A stretch of DNA of 42,627 nucleotides from Kineosporia sp. A_224 (GTDB lineage Bacteria; Actinomycetota; Actinomycetes; Actinomycetales; Kineosporiaceae). This document shows positions 7,542-14,420 of the stretch, piece by piece. Location: positions 30,417 through 73,043 of the forward strand of contig NZ_MWLN01000221.1 in assembly GCF_002198655.1 (NCBI RefSeq), read 5' to 3'. The notes below the pieces were generated by a model. The model was not told the origin of the DNA. It was given only the letters and a program-made list of their open reading frames with translations, and ran no database searches. The translations under genes were made by a program, and so were the position numbers. Position 1 is the stretch's first letter; every line of letters begins with the position of its first letter.

Positions 7542-8002
7542 GCCGTCCACCCTGCCGCGCCGAGGGCCACAGAGGCGCTCGACCGGACGGCGCGGCGCCG
7601 GTTCCGCCCTCCGGAGTCCGCGAGAGACCTCCGGAGTTCTGTGAGAGCCATCCTGACGCGCATCGCGACGACCAGGGCGACCGCGGCGACGACCCCGGAC
7701 GCCACGAAGGCCTCCTGAGAACCGAACACAAGGCCGCCGAGCAGTGCCACCGACACCAGGCCCGCGCAGGTCAGCGCCCAGGCCACGACCGCCGGCCAGT
7801 CCGGCTCGAGAACGACGGTCCCCGACCAGTCCCACGGCAGAGCGTCGCCCGACTCGGCGAAGGTCACGGGCGCGGTGGGCGGCGCGCAGTCGGTGCACAC
7901 CGCGAAGGGCTCGGCGTCGGGCTCCGCAACGCTCACCGATGCCGGACGCTGGCCGCAGGACTCGCAGGCCCGCGCGGGCAGGTGCAGCACGGTCGCGGTC
8001 AT
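7538..8002 (-). CDS. Zinc-ribbon protein with two membrane helices
   Basis: 154 residues. An N-terminal CESC...CTDC pair (residues 13-16 and 36-39) forms a probable zinc ribbon. It is followed by a linker, two hydrophobic helices (about 70-92 and 97-115) and a basic tail. ATG 8002 overlaps the stop of the upstream gene (ATGA, 7999-8002), and the stop overlaps the next start. It shares a zinc-knuckle-plus-membrane design with the 73-aa protein at 3697-3918. Function unknown; context suggests the mating or spread apparatus. Confidence 0.75.
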   Translation of the reverse strand: MTATVLHLPARACESCGQRPASVSVAEPDAEPFAVCTDCAPPTAPVTFAESGDALPWDWSGTVVLEPDWPAVVAWALTCAGLVSVALLGGLVFGSQEAFVASGVVAAVALVVAMRVRMALTELRRSLADSGGRNRRRAVRSSASVALGAAGWTA

Positions 8003-8184
8003 CGCAGGCCCCAGGTCACGCCAAGGGCAGAACCGATGCTGGACGCGAAGGCCAAGACGAACGGCGCGAGCAGGTAGCCGGCGCGCCGACGCAGGTCTGT
8101 GGCTGAGGACCAGGCGCGGGAGCGCCACAGCAGGGTTGCGCGGCGACGCACCGCGCCGTCGTTGGAGTGGGTAACTTCGGTCAT
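7999..8184 (-). CDS. Small membrane protein, first gene of the transfer operon
   Basis: 61 residues, with a basic N-terminal half (RRRATLLWRSR) and a single hydrophobic segment (about 36-58, GYLLAPFVLAFASSIGSALG). A good ribosome site, GGAGGT, lies 7 bases before ATG 8184. The stop overlaps the next start (ATGA). It is the gene nearest the attR end, so its promoter should lie in 8185-8398. Confidence 0.7.
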   Translation of the reverse strand: MTEVTHSNDGAVRRRATLLWRSRAWSSATDLRRRAGYLLAPFVLAFASSIGSALGVTWGLR

Positions 8185-8398
8185 GGCTGGGACCTCCGTG
8201 GGTCTCGGTCATGGCCCCGGCCGGTGTTCGCTCACCGCGCCCGGGGCCGCCTCATGTCACGGCCGTCTCACAGAGCCCCCGGAAGGGGCGGACTCAGGAG
8301 ACGGCGTGACGTATGGAATGCGGCGTATGACCCGATCTCACGGCCGGAATCCGCGGACCCGCTGTCACGGGCGGTCGCGGCGGAACCCCCGTATCCCT
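8185..8398. promoter_or_regulatory. Non-coding end of the element: operon promoter and possible integrase arm sites
   Basis: The 214 bases between the transfer operon and attR hold no credible gene. They contain several short direct repeats: TCGGTCATGGC at 8177-8187 and 8205-8215, TCACGGCCG at 8257-8265 and 8338-8346, and a GTATG pair near 8311 and 8325. Repeats next to an attachment site are what integrase arm-type sites or a transfer-operon operator would look like. Which one is not decidable by eye. Confidence 0.4.
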
Positions 8399-8441
8399 CT
8401 GGGGGTCAAGGGGTCGCAGGTTCAAATCCTGTCATCCCGAC
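8399..8441 (+). other. attR: 3' half of tRNA-Pro(GGG), anticodon loop to acceptor
   Basis: These 43 bases fold as the 3' half of a proline tRNA. They give anticodon loop CTGGGGG (anticodon GGG), the 3' anticodon strand TCAAG, a 5-base variable loop, T-arm GCAGG-TTCAAAT-CCTGT and acceptor strand CATCCCG plus discriminator A. The matching 5' half (acceptor CGGGATG, D-arm) is absent upstream, so this is a remnant, not a tRNA gene. Crossover in the anticodon loop is usual for integrases that target tRNA genes. Identity stops where the loop begins, which marks the likely core. The intact tRNA should be at the left end of the element, outside the window. Confidence 0.85.
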
Positions 8442-8459
8442 GGTCGAAACAGCAGGTCA

Positions 8460-8490
8460 GAGGCGGGTTCCCCGATGGGGCACCCGCCTC
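8460..8490 (+). terminator. Terminator of the original tRNA-Pro gene
   Basis: A strong hairpin has outer arms GAGGCGGGT (8460-8468) and ACCCGCCTC (8482-8490) and an inner CCCC/GGGG pair, followed by TCCTCGTTCTT. It starts 19 bases after the tRNA 3' end, the normal place for an actinobacterial tRNA terminator. This shows that the DNA right of 8441 is the original chromosomal flank. Confidence 0.8.
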
Positions 8491-8516
8491 TCCTCGTTCT
8501 TGGGACCGCCGCCCGC

Positions 8517-9930
8517 GGGACTGTCCGATCTTCGGTGTAACTGACTCTCGCTCGGTCAGTTGGTGGTGCTCGGTTCGAGGCGGCCGGCGTAGGTGATGGC
8601 GAAGGCGTTCAATGCCGGCTTCCAGCGGATGGCCCAGCGTGCCCTGCCACGGCCGGTGGGGTCCAGAGAACGGGTCACGAGGTACAGACATTTCAGGGCT
8701 GCCTGCTCGGTGGGGAAGTGCCCTCGGGCCCGGACCGCTCGCCGGTAGCGGGCGTTCAGGGACTCGATCGCGTTCGTCGTGCAGATGATCTTTCGGATCT
8801 CGACGTCGTAGTCCAGGAACGGGACGAACTCGGTCCAGGCGTTCTCCCACAACGCCACGATCGCTCGGTACTTGCCGCCCCACGCCTGCGTGAACTCGGT
8901 GAAGCGTTCCTTCGCGGCGGCCTCGGTGGGGGCGGTGTAGACCGGCCGCAAGTCGCGGGCGATCTTCTCCCAGTCCTGCCGGCCGGCGTACCGGAAGCTG
9001 TTGCGCAGCAGGTGGATGATGCATGTCTGGACCGTGGTCAGTGGCCATACGGTCCCGACCGCGTCGGGTAGTCCTTTGAGTCCGTCGCAGACCAGGATGC
9101 ACACGTCGGCGATGCCACGGTTTTTCATCTCGGTCAGGACCGACAGCCAGAACTTGGCGCCTTCGCCGCCGTCGCCGGCCCACAGGCCGAGGATGTCGCG
9201 TTCGCCGTTCACGGTGACGCCGATGGCAGCGTAGACGGGCCGGTTGGTGACCTGTCCGTCGCGGATCTTCACCACGATCGCGTCCAGGAACACGACCGGA
9301 TAGACGCGGTCCAGTGGCCGTGAGGACCACTCGGCCATCTCCTCCAGGACCTTGTCGGTGATCCGCGAGACGGTGTCCTTGCCGACCGAGGCGCCGTAGA
9401 CCTCGTCGAAGTGGGCGCTGACCTCCCCGGTCGTCAGGCCTCTGGCGGTCAGTGACAGGACGATCTGGTCGATCGAGTCCAGCCGCCGCTGCCGCTTCTT
9501 CACGATGACCGGCTCGAAGGTGCCGTCCCGGTCTCGCGGGACGTCAATGTCGACCGGGCCCAACTCGGTCAGGATGGTCTTGGGGCGGGTGCCGTTGCGG
9601 GAGTTCTCCCCGTTCCGCCCGGCGGGGTCGTGCTTGTCGTAGCCGAGGTGGTCGCTCAGCTCGGCCTCAAGCGCTGTCTCCAACACCGTCTTCGTCAACC
9701 CGGTCAACAGACCGCCCGGGCCGAGCAGCTCCACCCCCTCGGCCCGGGCACGCTCGACCAGCTCGGCCGCCAAGGCTTGGTCCTGCTCACGTTGATGCTT
9801 GCTCTGCTTGTTCGATCCCCGGGTCGTCGCCACGGGCTCGATGGTGTCGCTCATGATCCTTACCTCCCCGCCAAGCCCGCAGGCTCGGCGTGTCAGGCAA
9901 GATCAGTTACACCCTTGATCGGACAGTCCC
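8517..9930 (-). mobile_element. IS256-family insertion sequence, complete
   Basis: About 1414 bp bounded by imperfect terminal inverted repeats of about 30 bp (8517-8546 and 9901-9930; 25 of 30 positions pair, the first 14 perfectly, beginning GGGACTGTCCGATC). It contains one transposase gene reading right to left. No 8-9 bp target duplication can be seen: the left flank ends CCGCCCGC and the right flank begins AGTGCCTG. The right end lies inside a phosphatase gene. Confidence 0.9.
8556..9854 (-). CDS. IS256-family (mutator-type) transposase
   Basis: 432 residues, full length for the family. The DDE catalytic triad is visible: D191 in FLDAIVVK, D257 in VCDGLKG and E364 in TTNAIESLN. The N-terminal part holds the ELSDHLGY segment and the RNG..PKT motif (about 66-95) typical of the family. 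GGAGG lies before ATG 9854. No frameshift or stop is seen, so the enzyme is likely active. It cuts and joins the terminal repeats at 8517 and 9930. Confidence 0.97.
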   Translation of the reverse strand: MSDTIEPVATTRGSNKQSKHQREQDQALAAELVERARAEGVELLGPGGLLTGLTKTVLETALEAELSDHLGYDKHDPAGRNGENSRNGTRPKTILTELGPVDIDVPRDRDGTFEPVIVKKRQRRLDSIDQIVLSLTARGLTTGEVSAHFDEVYGASVGKDTVSRITDKVLEEMAEWSSRPLDRVYPVVFLDAIVVKIRDGQVTNRPVYAAIGVTVNGERDILGLWAGDGGEGAKFWLSVLTEMKNRGIADVCILVCDGLKGLPDAVGTVWPLTTVQTCIIHLLRNSFRYAGRQDWEKIARDLRPVYTAPTEAAAKERFTEFTQAWGGKYRAIVALWENAWTEFVPFLDYDVEIRKIICTTNAIESLNARYRRAVRARGHFPTEQAALKCLYLVTRSLDPTGRGRARWAIRWKPALNAFAITYAGRLEPSTTN

Positions 9931-10334
9931 AGTGCCTGGATAGCTTCCTGTGCGGACAGCCCGGTCATGACCAGGACCGCTGCGGCCAGAGCGGGGGAGC
10001 GGCCGTGGCCGGCGTGGCAATGTGCCGCGACATGAGCGCCGGACAGGACGTGTCCTGCGAGCTCTGAGATCAGGGCCAGCGTGGGCTCGGAGCGGTCCGG
10101 AGGAGTCTGGTCAGCAGTGGGGAGGTGGTGGAACGCGAGTCCGACGAAGGGCGCCGCCAGCTCCTCGTCCACCAGACCGGCCAGGGGTAGCTCCGCGCGG
10201 TCGAGCAGCGAGACCAGCACGTCCACACCGGCCTCGCGGACCTCCGTGAGCTCACCGACGAGGAACTCGTCGCCCAGTGGCCGGGAGACCACGCTGACCG
10301 CGCCCAGACCGGCACAGACCGTCCACAGCCGCAT
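9903..10334 (-). CDS. Dual-specificity phosphatase-like protein, C-terminus truncated by the IS
   Basis: 143 residues. The Cx5R signature of cysteine phosphatases is clear, HCHAGHGRS with C106 and R112, followed by the usual AAAVLVMTGLSAQEAIQ helix. The native sequence runs to about IQAL (residue 135). The last eight residues and the stop are read from the IS terminal repeat. Family members normally continue for some 20-40 residues, so the C-terminus is missing. The active-site loop is intact, so residual activity is possible. GGGAGGGG precedes ATG 10334. Confidence 0.75.
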   Translation of the reverse strand: MRLWTVCAGLGAVSVVSRPLGDEFLVGELTEVREAGVDVLVSLLDRAELPLAGLVDEELAAPFVGLAFHHLPTADQTPPDRSEPTLALISELAGHVLSGAHVAAHCHAGHGRSPALAAAVLVMTGLSAQEAIQALGLSDQGCN

Positions 10335-10450
10335 ACCGGCCCCTCCCTGTTGCCGCCGAGATCAACAACCGATCACGGATCAAGGAAGTTCCCCGGCTAC
10401 CTTCGGGCGCGACCCGTTGCCGCCGTCCGTGCCGAACAGGGTGTGCACTG

Positions 10451-11035
10451 CTACTCCCGCGGCCAGGTGACCGACGGCACCCGCACGCCCGTCCCAGGGT
10501 CCCGTGGCGCGACAGGCGCAGCCATCCCGATCGCGGTGATCGTGGTGATCTGCCAGTGCGGCGGCACGTCGAGGAGCCGGGTGAGCGCTTCCAGGTCGAA
10601 GGCGCGGAACTGCCGGCACGCGAGGCCCATGCTGTGGGCCTGGATCGTCATGTGGGCGACGGCCTGCCCGAGGTCGTAGACGGAGAACTCGCTGAACTGC
10701 CAGTCGGTGCCCTCGACGTAGACGTGGGAGAGGTTCACCATGAGCAGGCTCGCCTGCCGGGCCCAGGGCCGGGAGCTGCCGGCCAGGCAGTCGACGATGC
10801 CGCGCCAGCCAGGTGCGTCACGCAGCGCGGGGCGGAAGGCCCAGGGCTGCGAGTTGCCGGCCGACGGGGCCCAGCGGGCGGCCTCCAGCAGCAGCTCGAC
10901 CTGTCCCGGGTCCAGCACGTGCTGGTCGTCGAACTCTCGCGGACTCCAGCGGCGGCGCAGGACCGGAAGCAACGCGTCGCGCACCTCGTCCTGCGGCGAT
11001 CGGGCGGTTCTCGGCCCGCCGGTGGCGTCGTCCAT
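10451..11035 (-). CDS. Nitroreductase-family flavoprotein
   Basis: 194 residues. RRRWSPREFD (28-37) and APSAGNSQPW (57-66) are the FMN-binding N-terminal motifs of the nitroreductase family; the second half has the MTIQAHSMGLACR helix. These enzymes reduce nitro compounds, quinones or flavins with NAD(P)H. The substrate is not predictable here. An xAnnnT hexamer (GATACT) ends six bases before ATG 11035, suggesting leaderless transcription. Confidence 0.88.
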   Translation of the reverse strand: MDDATGGPRTARSPQDEVRDALLPVLRRRWSPREFDDQHVLDPGQVELLLEAARWAPSAGNSQPWAFRPALRDAPGWRGIVDCLAGSSRPWARQASLLMVNLSHVYVEGTDWQFSEFSVYDLGQAVAHMTIQAHSMGLACRQFRAFDLEALTRLLDVPPHWQITTITAIGMAAPVAPRDPGTGVRVPSVTWPRE

Positions 11036-11061
11036 CCGGCCAGTATCGCGAGGGTCCGCGG

Positions 11062-11499
11062 TCAGCTCTTCGTCAGCTCCTGGGCGAGCATGACGATGAT
11101 GCCGCTGGGGCCGCGGACGTACGTCAGCCTGTAGATGTCCTCGTAGGTCGCCACCCCGCGGAGCGGGTGGCAGCCGTGCCTCGCGGCGATCGCGAGAGCC
11201 TCGTCGATGTCGTCGACCGAGAAGGCGATGCGGTGCATGCCGATCTCGTTGGGGCGGGTGGGTTCCGTCTCGATCGCGTCGGGGTGGATGTACTCGAAGA
11301 GCTCGAGCCGCCCGTTGCCGTCCGGCGTCTGGAGCATCGCGATCTTGGCGTGGTTGCCGTCGAGACCCACAGCCGTGTCGGTCCAGTCTCCGCTGACCGT
11401 GTCCCGGCCGAGGACGGTGAGACCGAGGTCGGTGAAGAAGGCGACGGTCGCTTCGAGGTCGCGGACGGCGATGCCGACGTTCTCGAGTCTGATGGGCAT
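11062..11499 (-). CDS. VOC-superfamily (glyoxalase/dioxygenase-like) protein
   Basis: 145 residues. Two beta-alpha-beta-beta-beta units are visible, beginning LENVGIAVRDLEATVAFFTDLGL and HRIAFSVDDIDEALAIAARHG. Metal ligands of the fold fit H90-type and E-type positions (LELFEYI, GMHRIAF). I use ATG 11499, with TAGCTT seven bases upstream, not the TTG three codons earlier. Substrate unknown; relatives act on methylglyoxal, catechols or antibiotics. Confidence 0.85.
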   Translation of the reverse strand: MPIRLENVGIAVRDLEATVAFFTDLGLTVLGRDTVSGDWTDTAVGLDGNHAKIAMLQTPDGNGRLELFEYIHPDAIETEPTRPNEIGMHRIAFSVDDIDEALAIAARHGCHPLRGVATYEDIYRLTYVRGPSGIIVMLAQELTKS

Positions 11500-11535
11500 G
11501 CGCCGCAAGCTACAGCCGTCAGGCGGTTCCGGCCG

Positions 11536-11889
11536 TCACGGGGCGATGACGAGCTCTGCGACGAGGTCGTCGTCCAGCGCGAACCGGTAGCGGAGCAGGA
11601 CGACACCGCCGGGGAAGTCGCCCTCCAGCCGGTGGGCGGCCACCCAGTGCGCGTCGTCGATGCGTTCCGCCGCGACCAGCGTGGTCGTGTAGGTGAACCC
11701 AGCTCCGGCCTTCGACAGGAACCCGCGGATCTCGTCGGTCCCCCGGTAGGACGTGCCGTCGTCGACGACCACGGCGGTCGGGGCGAAGGCGCCGAGCGCG
11801 CCCTCGGTGTCACGCGCCTGGTGCGCGGCGAGGTACTCCCGGATCGTGGCGGGCAGCTGGTCGGGCCGGATGCTGGTCGGTTCGGTCAT
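11536..11889 (-). CDS. SnoaL-like/NTF2-fold protein
   Basis: 117 residues with the alpha+beta cone pattern of SnoaL-like proteins: an N-terminal helix (IREYLAAHQARDTEGALGAF), then VVDDGTSYRGTDEIRGFLSK and a C-terminal sheet (WVAAHRLEGDFPGGVVLLRYRF). The fold is used for small polar ketone or cyclase chemistry, or as a non-catalytic domain. The ATG at 11889 is six bases from the -10 CACCCT of a MerR-type promoter, so its mRNA is probably leaderless and under control of the divergent MerR regulator. Confidence 0.8.
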   Translation of the reverse strand: MTEPTSIRPDQLPATIREYLAAHQARDTEGALGAFAPTAVVVDDGTSYRGTDEIRGFLSKAGAGFTYTTTLVAAERIDDAHWVAAHRLEGDFPGGVVLLRYRFALDDDLVAELVIAP

Positions 11890-11895
11890 GACCTG

Positions 11896-11926
11896 AGGGT
11901 GCGGCTTCCCGGTGGGGGACGGTCAA
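11896..11926 (-). promoter_or_regulatory. MerR-type promoter with 19-bp spacer (SnoaL-like gene)
   Basis: Reading the minus strand, TTGACC (11926-11921) is followed by a 19-base spacer and CACCCT (11901-11896). The spacer carries an imperfect dyad, GTCCCC-CACC-GGGAAG. A spacer stretched to 19 bp with a dyad between the hexamers is the hallmark of promoters activated by MerR proteins through DNA untwisting. The MerR gene itself starts 41 bases away on the other strand. Confidence 0.75.
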
Positions 11927-11966
11927 GTCCTGAGTCTCCCCCGGGGAGAGGGTGCATCCTGGGCGG

Positions 11967-12764
11967 GTGCTGGCGATCGGCGAGTTCTCACGGCTGACCC
12001 ACCTCAGCGTCCGCACCCTCCGCCGCTACCACGAGGCGGGCCTGCTCGAGCCTGCGAGCGTGGACGACGCGACGGGCTACCGCTCCTACGGCGCGGACCA
12101 GATCCCGATCGCCCAGGTCATCCACCGCCTGCGGGAGCTCGACGTCCCGCTGCCCGACGTCCAGCGCATCCTGCGGTCCCCGGACCCGCGGACCCGGGCC
12201 GCGCTCGTCGCCGACCACCTGCAGCGGCTCGAGGCGCAGCTCGACCGCACCCGCGCCGCGGTCGCGTCGCTGCAGCGGTTGTTGCGCCCGGACCCGGCTC
12301 CGGCCGACGTGGAGCTGCGCGCGGTCCCGGCGGTGACGGTGGCGGCGGTCGAGGACGACGTGGCGCACGACGAGGTCATCGCCTGGTACGCCGGGGCGAT
12401 GGCAGAGCTGGACGTCGCGGTGAAGGAGCCGACCGGCGTCCCTGGCGGCCTCTACGACAACGCGCTGTTCGAGGACGGCCGCGGTCACGTGCTCGTCTAC
12501 CGCCCGACCGCCGACCCGCCGCGCAGCGGGCGTGTCCGGCCGGTGACCCTGCCGGCCGTCGAGCTCGCGGTCACGACCCACCACGGCGAGCACGACGACA
12601 TCGACGTCACCTACGGCCTGCTGGGTGCATGGGTGGTCGCCAACGCGCTCGCGGTGGCGGGCCCGGTGCGGGAGACCTACCTCGTGGGGCCGCGGGACAC
12701 GGCGGACCCGTCCGCCTGGCGGACCGAGATCGGTTGGCCTGTGTTCCGGGTCGCCCCGCGCTGA
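11967..12764 (+). CDS. MerR-family regulator with GyrI-like effector domain
   Basis: 265 residues from GTG 11967. The N-terminal winged helix begins LAIGEFSRLTHLSVRTLRRYHE and contains GYRSYGADQI; a coiled-coil helix follows (about 75-105). The C-terminal half (110-265) matches GyrI/SOUL-like small-molecule binding domains (YDNALFEDG, LPAVELAVTTHHGEHDDI, ending RTEIGWPV). Such BmrR-like activators bind hydrophobic compounds. An upstream GTG (11952) is rejected because the hexamer CATCCT ends exactly six bases before 11967. The probable target is the divergent SnoaL-like gene. Confidence 0.88.
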   Translation: MLAIGEFSRLTHLSVRTLRRYHEAGLLEPASVDDATGYRSYGADQIPIAQVIHRLRELDVPLPDVQRILRSPDPRTRAALVADHLQRLEAQLDRTRAAVASLQRLLRPDPAPADVELRAVPAVTVAAVEDDVAHDEVIAWYAGAMAELDVAVKEPTGVPGGLYDNALFEDGRGHVLVYRPTADPPRSGRVRPVTLPAVELAVTTHHGEHDDIDVTYGLLGAWVVANALAVAGPVRETYLVGPRDTADPSAWRTEIGWPVFRVAPR

Positions 12765-12855
12765 GGCAGATGCCCCACGGCGCACGGACCGGACCGAGGC
12801 GTGGCGCCGGACCGGTCCGGTCGTGGAGGCACGGCTCTGCGCTTACGGTGGCCGG

Positions 12856-13281
12856 ATGACCACCAAGATCACCTCGCGAAGCCGTGTCCGCGCCGTCGGG
12901 CAGGTCGTCCTCGGTGCGGCGATGCTGGCCGCCGGGACGGGGCATCTGACGTACCAGCGCGAGGAGTTCCGGGCCCAGGTGCCGTCGTGGTTCCCTGCGG
13001 ACCCCGACCTCGTCGTCCTGCTCTCGGGCGTCGTCGAGATCGGGTTCGGCGCCGCGATGCTCACCGTCTGGAAGCAGCCGTGGCGCGCCCGCGTCGGCCT
13101 GCTGCTCGCGCTCTTCTTCGTCGCGGTCTTCCCCGGGAACATCGCCCAGCTCACCGAGCACCGCGACGCGTTCGGGCTCGACACGGACACCAAGCGCGCC
13201 GTCCGGCTGCTCTTCCAGCCGCTGCTCGTGCTGTGGGCCTGGCTCTCCACCCGGCCGCGCGCGGACGTCGCGGGGGAGTGA
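12856..13281 (+). CDS. DoxX-like small membrane protein
   Basis: 141 residues with four hydrophobic helices (about 13-30, 53-72, 82-100, 117-135), the PSWFPADPDLVVLLSGVVEIGFGAAM segment and a conserved GNIAQLTEHRDAF loop. These match DoxX-family membrane proteins of actinobacteria. TACGGT ends six bases before ATG 12856. Longer in-frame starts overlap the MerR gene and are not supported. The function of this subfamily is not established. Confidence 0.8.
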   Translation: MTTKITSRSRVRAVGQVVLGAAMLAAGTGHLTYQREEFRAQVPSWFPADPDLVVLLSGVVEIGFGAAMLTVWKQPWRARVGLLLALFFVAVFPGNIAQLTEHRDAFGLDTDTKRAVRLLFQPLLVLWAWLSTRPRADVAGE

Positions 13282-13352
13282 CCACGACTCTCGGCCGGGC
13301 GACGCAGGGGCCTCGCCCCTGGCCCCGAGCCGATGTCCGGCATGCTGGACGG

Positions 13353-14387
13353 ATGTCCGCGCACCGGCCTGTCACCCGACTGCTGCCGACTGTCGCGGCC
13401 CTCGTCGCCCTGCTGCTCGCCGCCGCGTGCAGCGGGGGAGGGCAGGAGCCGCCCGCGGCGCGGCCGACGACCGCGTCGTCGACGGTTCCGGCGGCCGGGA
13501 GCACGTCGTCCGCGCCCTCGTCCGCGCCGCCGTCCGCATCACCGTCGGCCGCCGCGTCGGCGACGCCGTCCGCCGTGAACCGCAGGCCACCCGACATCTC
13601 GGTCCCCTCGGGCGGCAACGGTCGCGGGCCGATGCCGCTGCTGCTCCTCCTGCACGGCTACACGTCGAACAGCGCCGAGGTCGACCTGTACTTCGGACTC
13701 CGGGAACGGGCTGCGGCGGCAGGGTTCCTCTACGTCCGGCCGAACGGCACCGTCGACCAGCGCGGCGCCCAGTTCTGGAACGCGACCGATGCCTGCTGCG
13801 ACCTGTTCGACACCGGCGTGGACGACTCCGGCTACCTGCTCGGCCTGATCGACACGCTGGCCCGGGAGTACCCGGTCGACCCGCGGCAGATCTACGTCAT
13901 GGGTCACTCCAACGGCGGGTTCATGGCGTACCGGATGGCCTGCGACCACGCCGACCGGGTGGCCGCCGTCGTGTCGGTCGCCGGCGCGATGCACGCCGCC
14001 CGGGCCGACTGCACACCGGCCGCCCCTGTGAGCGTGCTCCAGGTGCACGGCACCGACGACGAACTCGTACCGTACGAGGGCGGGCAGATCCAGGGCGACG
14101 AGGTGCCCCCGGCGGCGCGGACCGTCAAGGACTGGGCCACCCTCGACGCCTGCGACCCGGCCCCGTTGCGCAGGTCCGACGTCGACGTCGTCGACCGTGC
14201 CGACCTGCGCGGCACCACCCGGCTGGCCGGGGCCGAGACCGGGGTGCAGGTGTACCGGGGCTGCGCACGCGGGACGTCGGTGCAGCTGTGGACCATCCGC
14301 GACGGCCGCCACGTGCCCACGTTCCTCCCCGCGTTCGGCGAGGACGTCCTCGACTTCCTGCTCGCGCACCCGAAGCCGGGCGCCTGA
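13353..14387 (+). CDS. Secreted lipoprotein esterase, PHB-depolymerase (LpqC-like) family
   Basis: 344 residues. A signal peptide ends in the lipobox LAAAC (about residue 23). A 50-residue Ser/Pro/Ala/Thr-rich linker leads to an alpha/beta hydrolase: oxyanion region LLLLHGYTSN, nucleophile GHSNGGF, acid in HGTDDELVPY and histidine in DGRHVPTF. Paired cysteines (DACCDLF and others) suit an extracellular enzyme. The family hydrolyses polyhydroxybutyrate-like or feruloyl esters. CATGCT ends six bases before ATG 13353, which supports this start. Confidence 0.88.
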   Translation: MSAHRPVTRLLPTVAALVALLLAAACSGGGQEPPAARPTTASSTVPAAGSTSSAPSSAPPSASPSAAASATPSAVNRRPPDISVPSGGNGRGPMPLLLLLHGYTSNSAEVDLYFGLRERAAAAGFLYVRPNGTVDQRGAQFWNATDACCDLFDTGVDDSGYLLGLIDTLAREYPVDPRQIYVMGHSNGGFMAYRMACDHADRVAAVVSVAGAMHAARADCTPAAPVSVLQVHGTDDELVPYEGGQIQGDEVPPAARTVKDWATLDACDPAPLRRSDVDVVDRADLRGTTRLAGAETGVQVYRGCARGTSVQLWTIRDGRHVPTFLPAFGEDVLDFLLAHPKPGA

Positions 14388-14420
14388 CACCTGCTCGGGC
14401 GGCTGCGTCATGATGGCGTG

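Larger units (their letters stand above)
1..8441. mobile_element. Right part of an integrated actinomycete element (conjugative/phage hybrid), ending at attR
   Basis: The segment carries a tyrosine recombinase (1963-3255), a TraB/FtsK-like translocase (4134-6383), a DUF2637/Spd-like protein (6535-7266) and several tiny zinc-finger and membrane proteins. That set is typical of actinomycete integrative and conjugative elements. It stops at a truncated tRNA-Pro 3' segment (8399-8441) with the native tRNA terminator just outside. Two phage tail-like genes (298-1633) lie downstream of int in the same orientation. The left junction is not in the window. No relaxase or recognisable replication initiator is visible in this part. 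Limits: only one end is seen, and the identity as AICE rather than prophage is inferred. Confidence 0.75.

Noticed and set aside
8366-8441. A complete tRNA-Pro gene at the att site
   Set aside because: The 3' half is perfect but no acceptor 5' strand (CGGGATG) or D-arm is found in 8366-8398, so it is an attachment-site remnant.
11952-11966. Earlier GTG start for the MerR gene
   Set aside because: The purine-rich GGGGAGAG is only two bases away from 11952, too close to act as a ribosome site, while CATCCT-N6 points to GTG 11967, where the family's conserved start begins.
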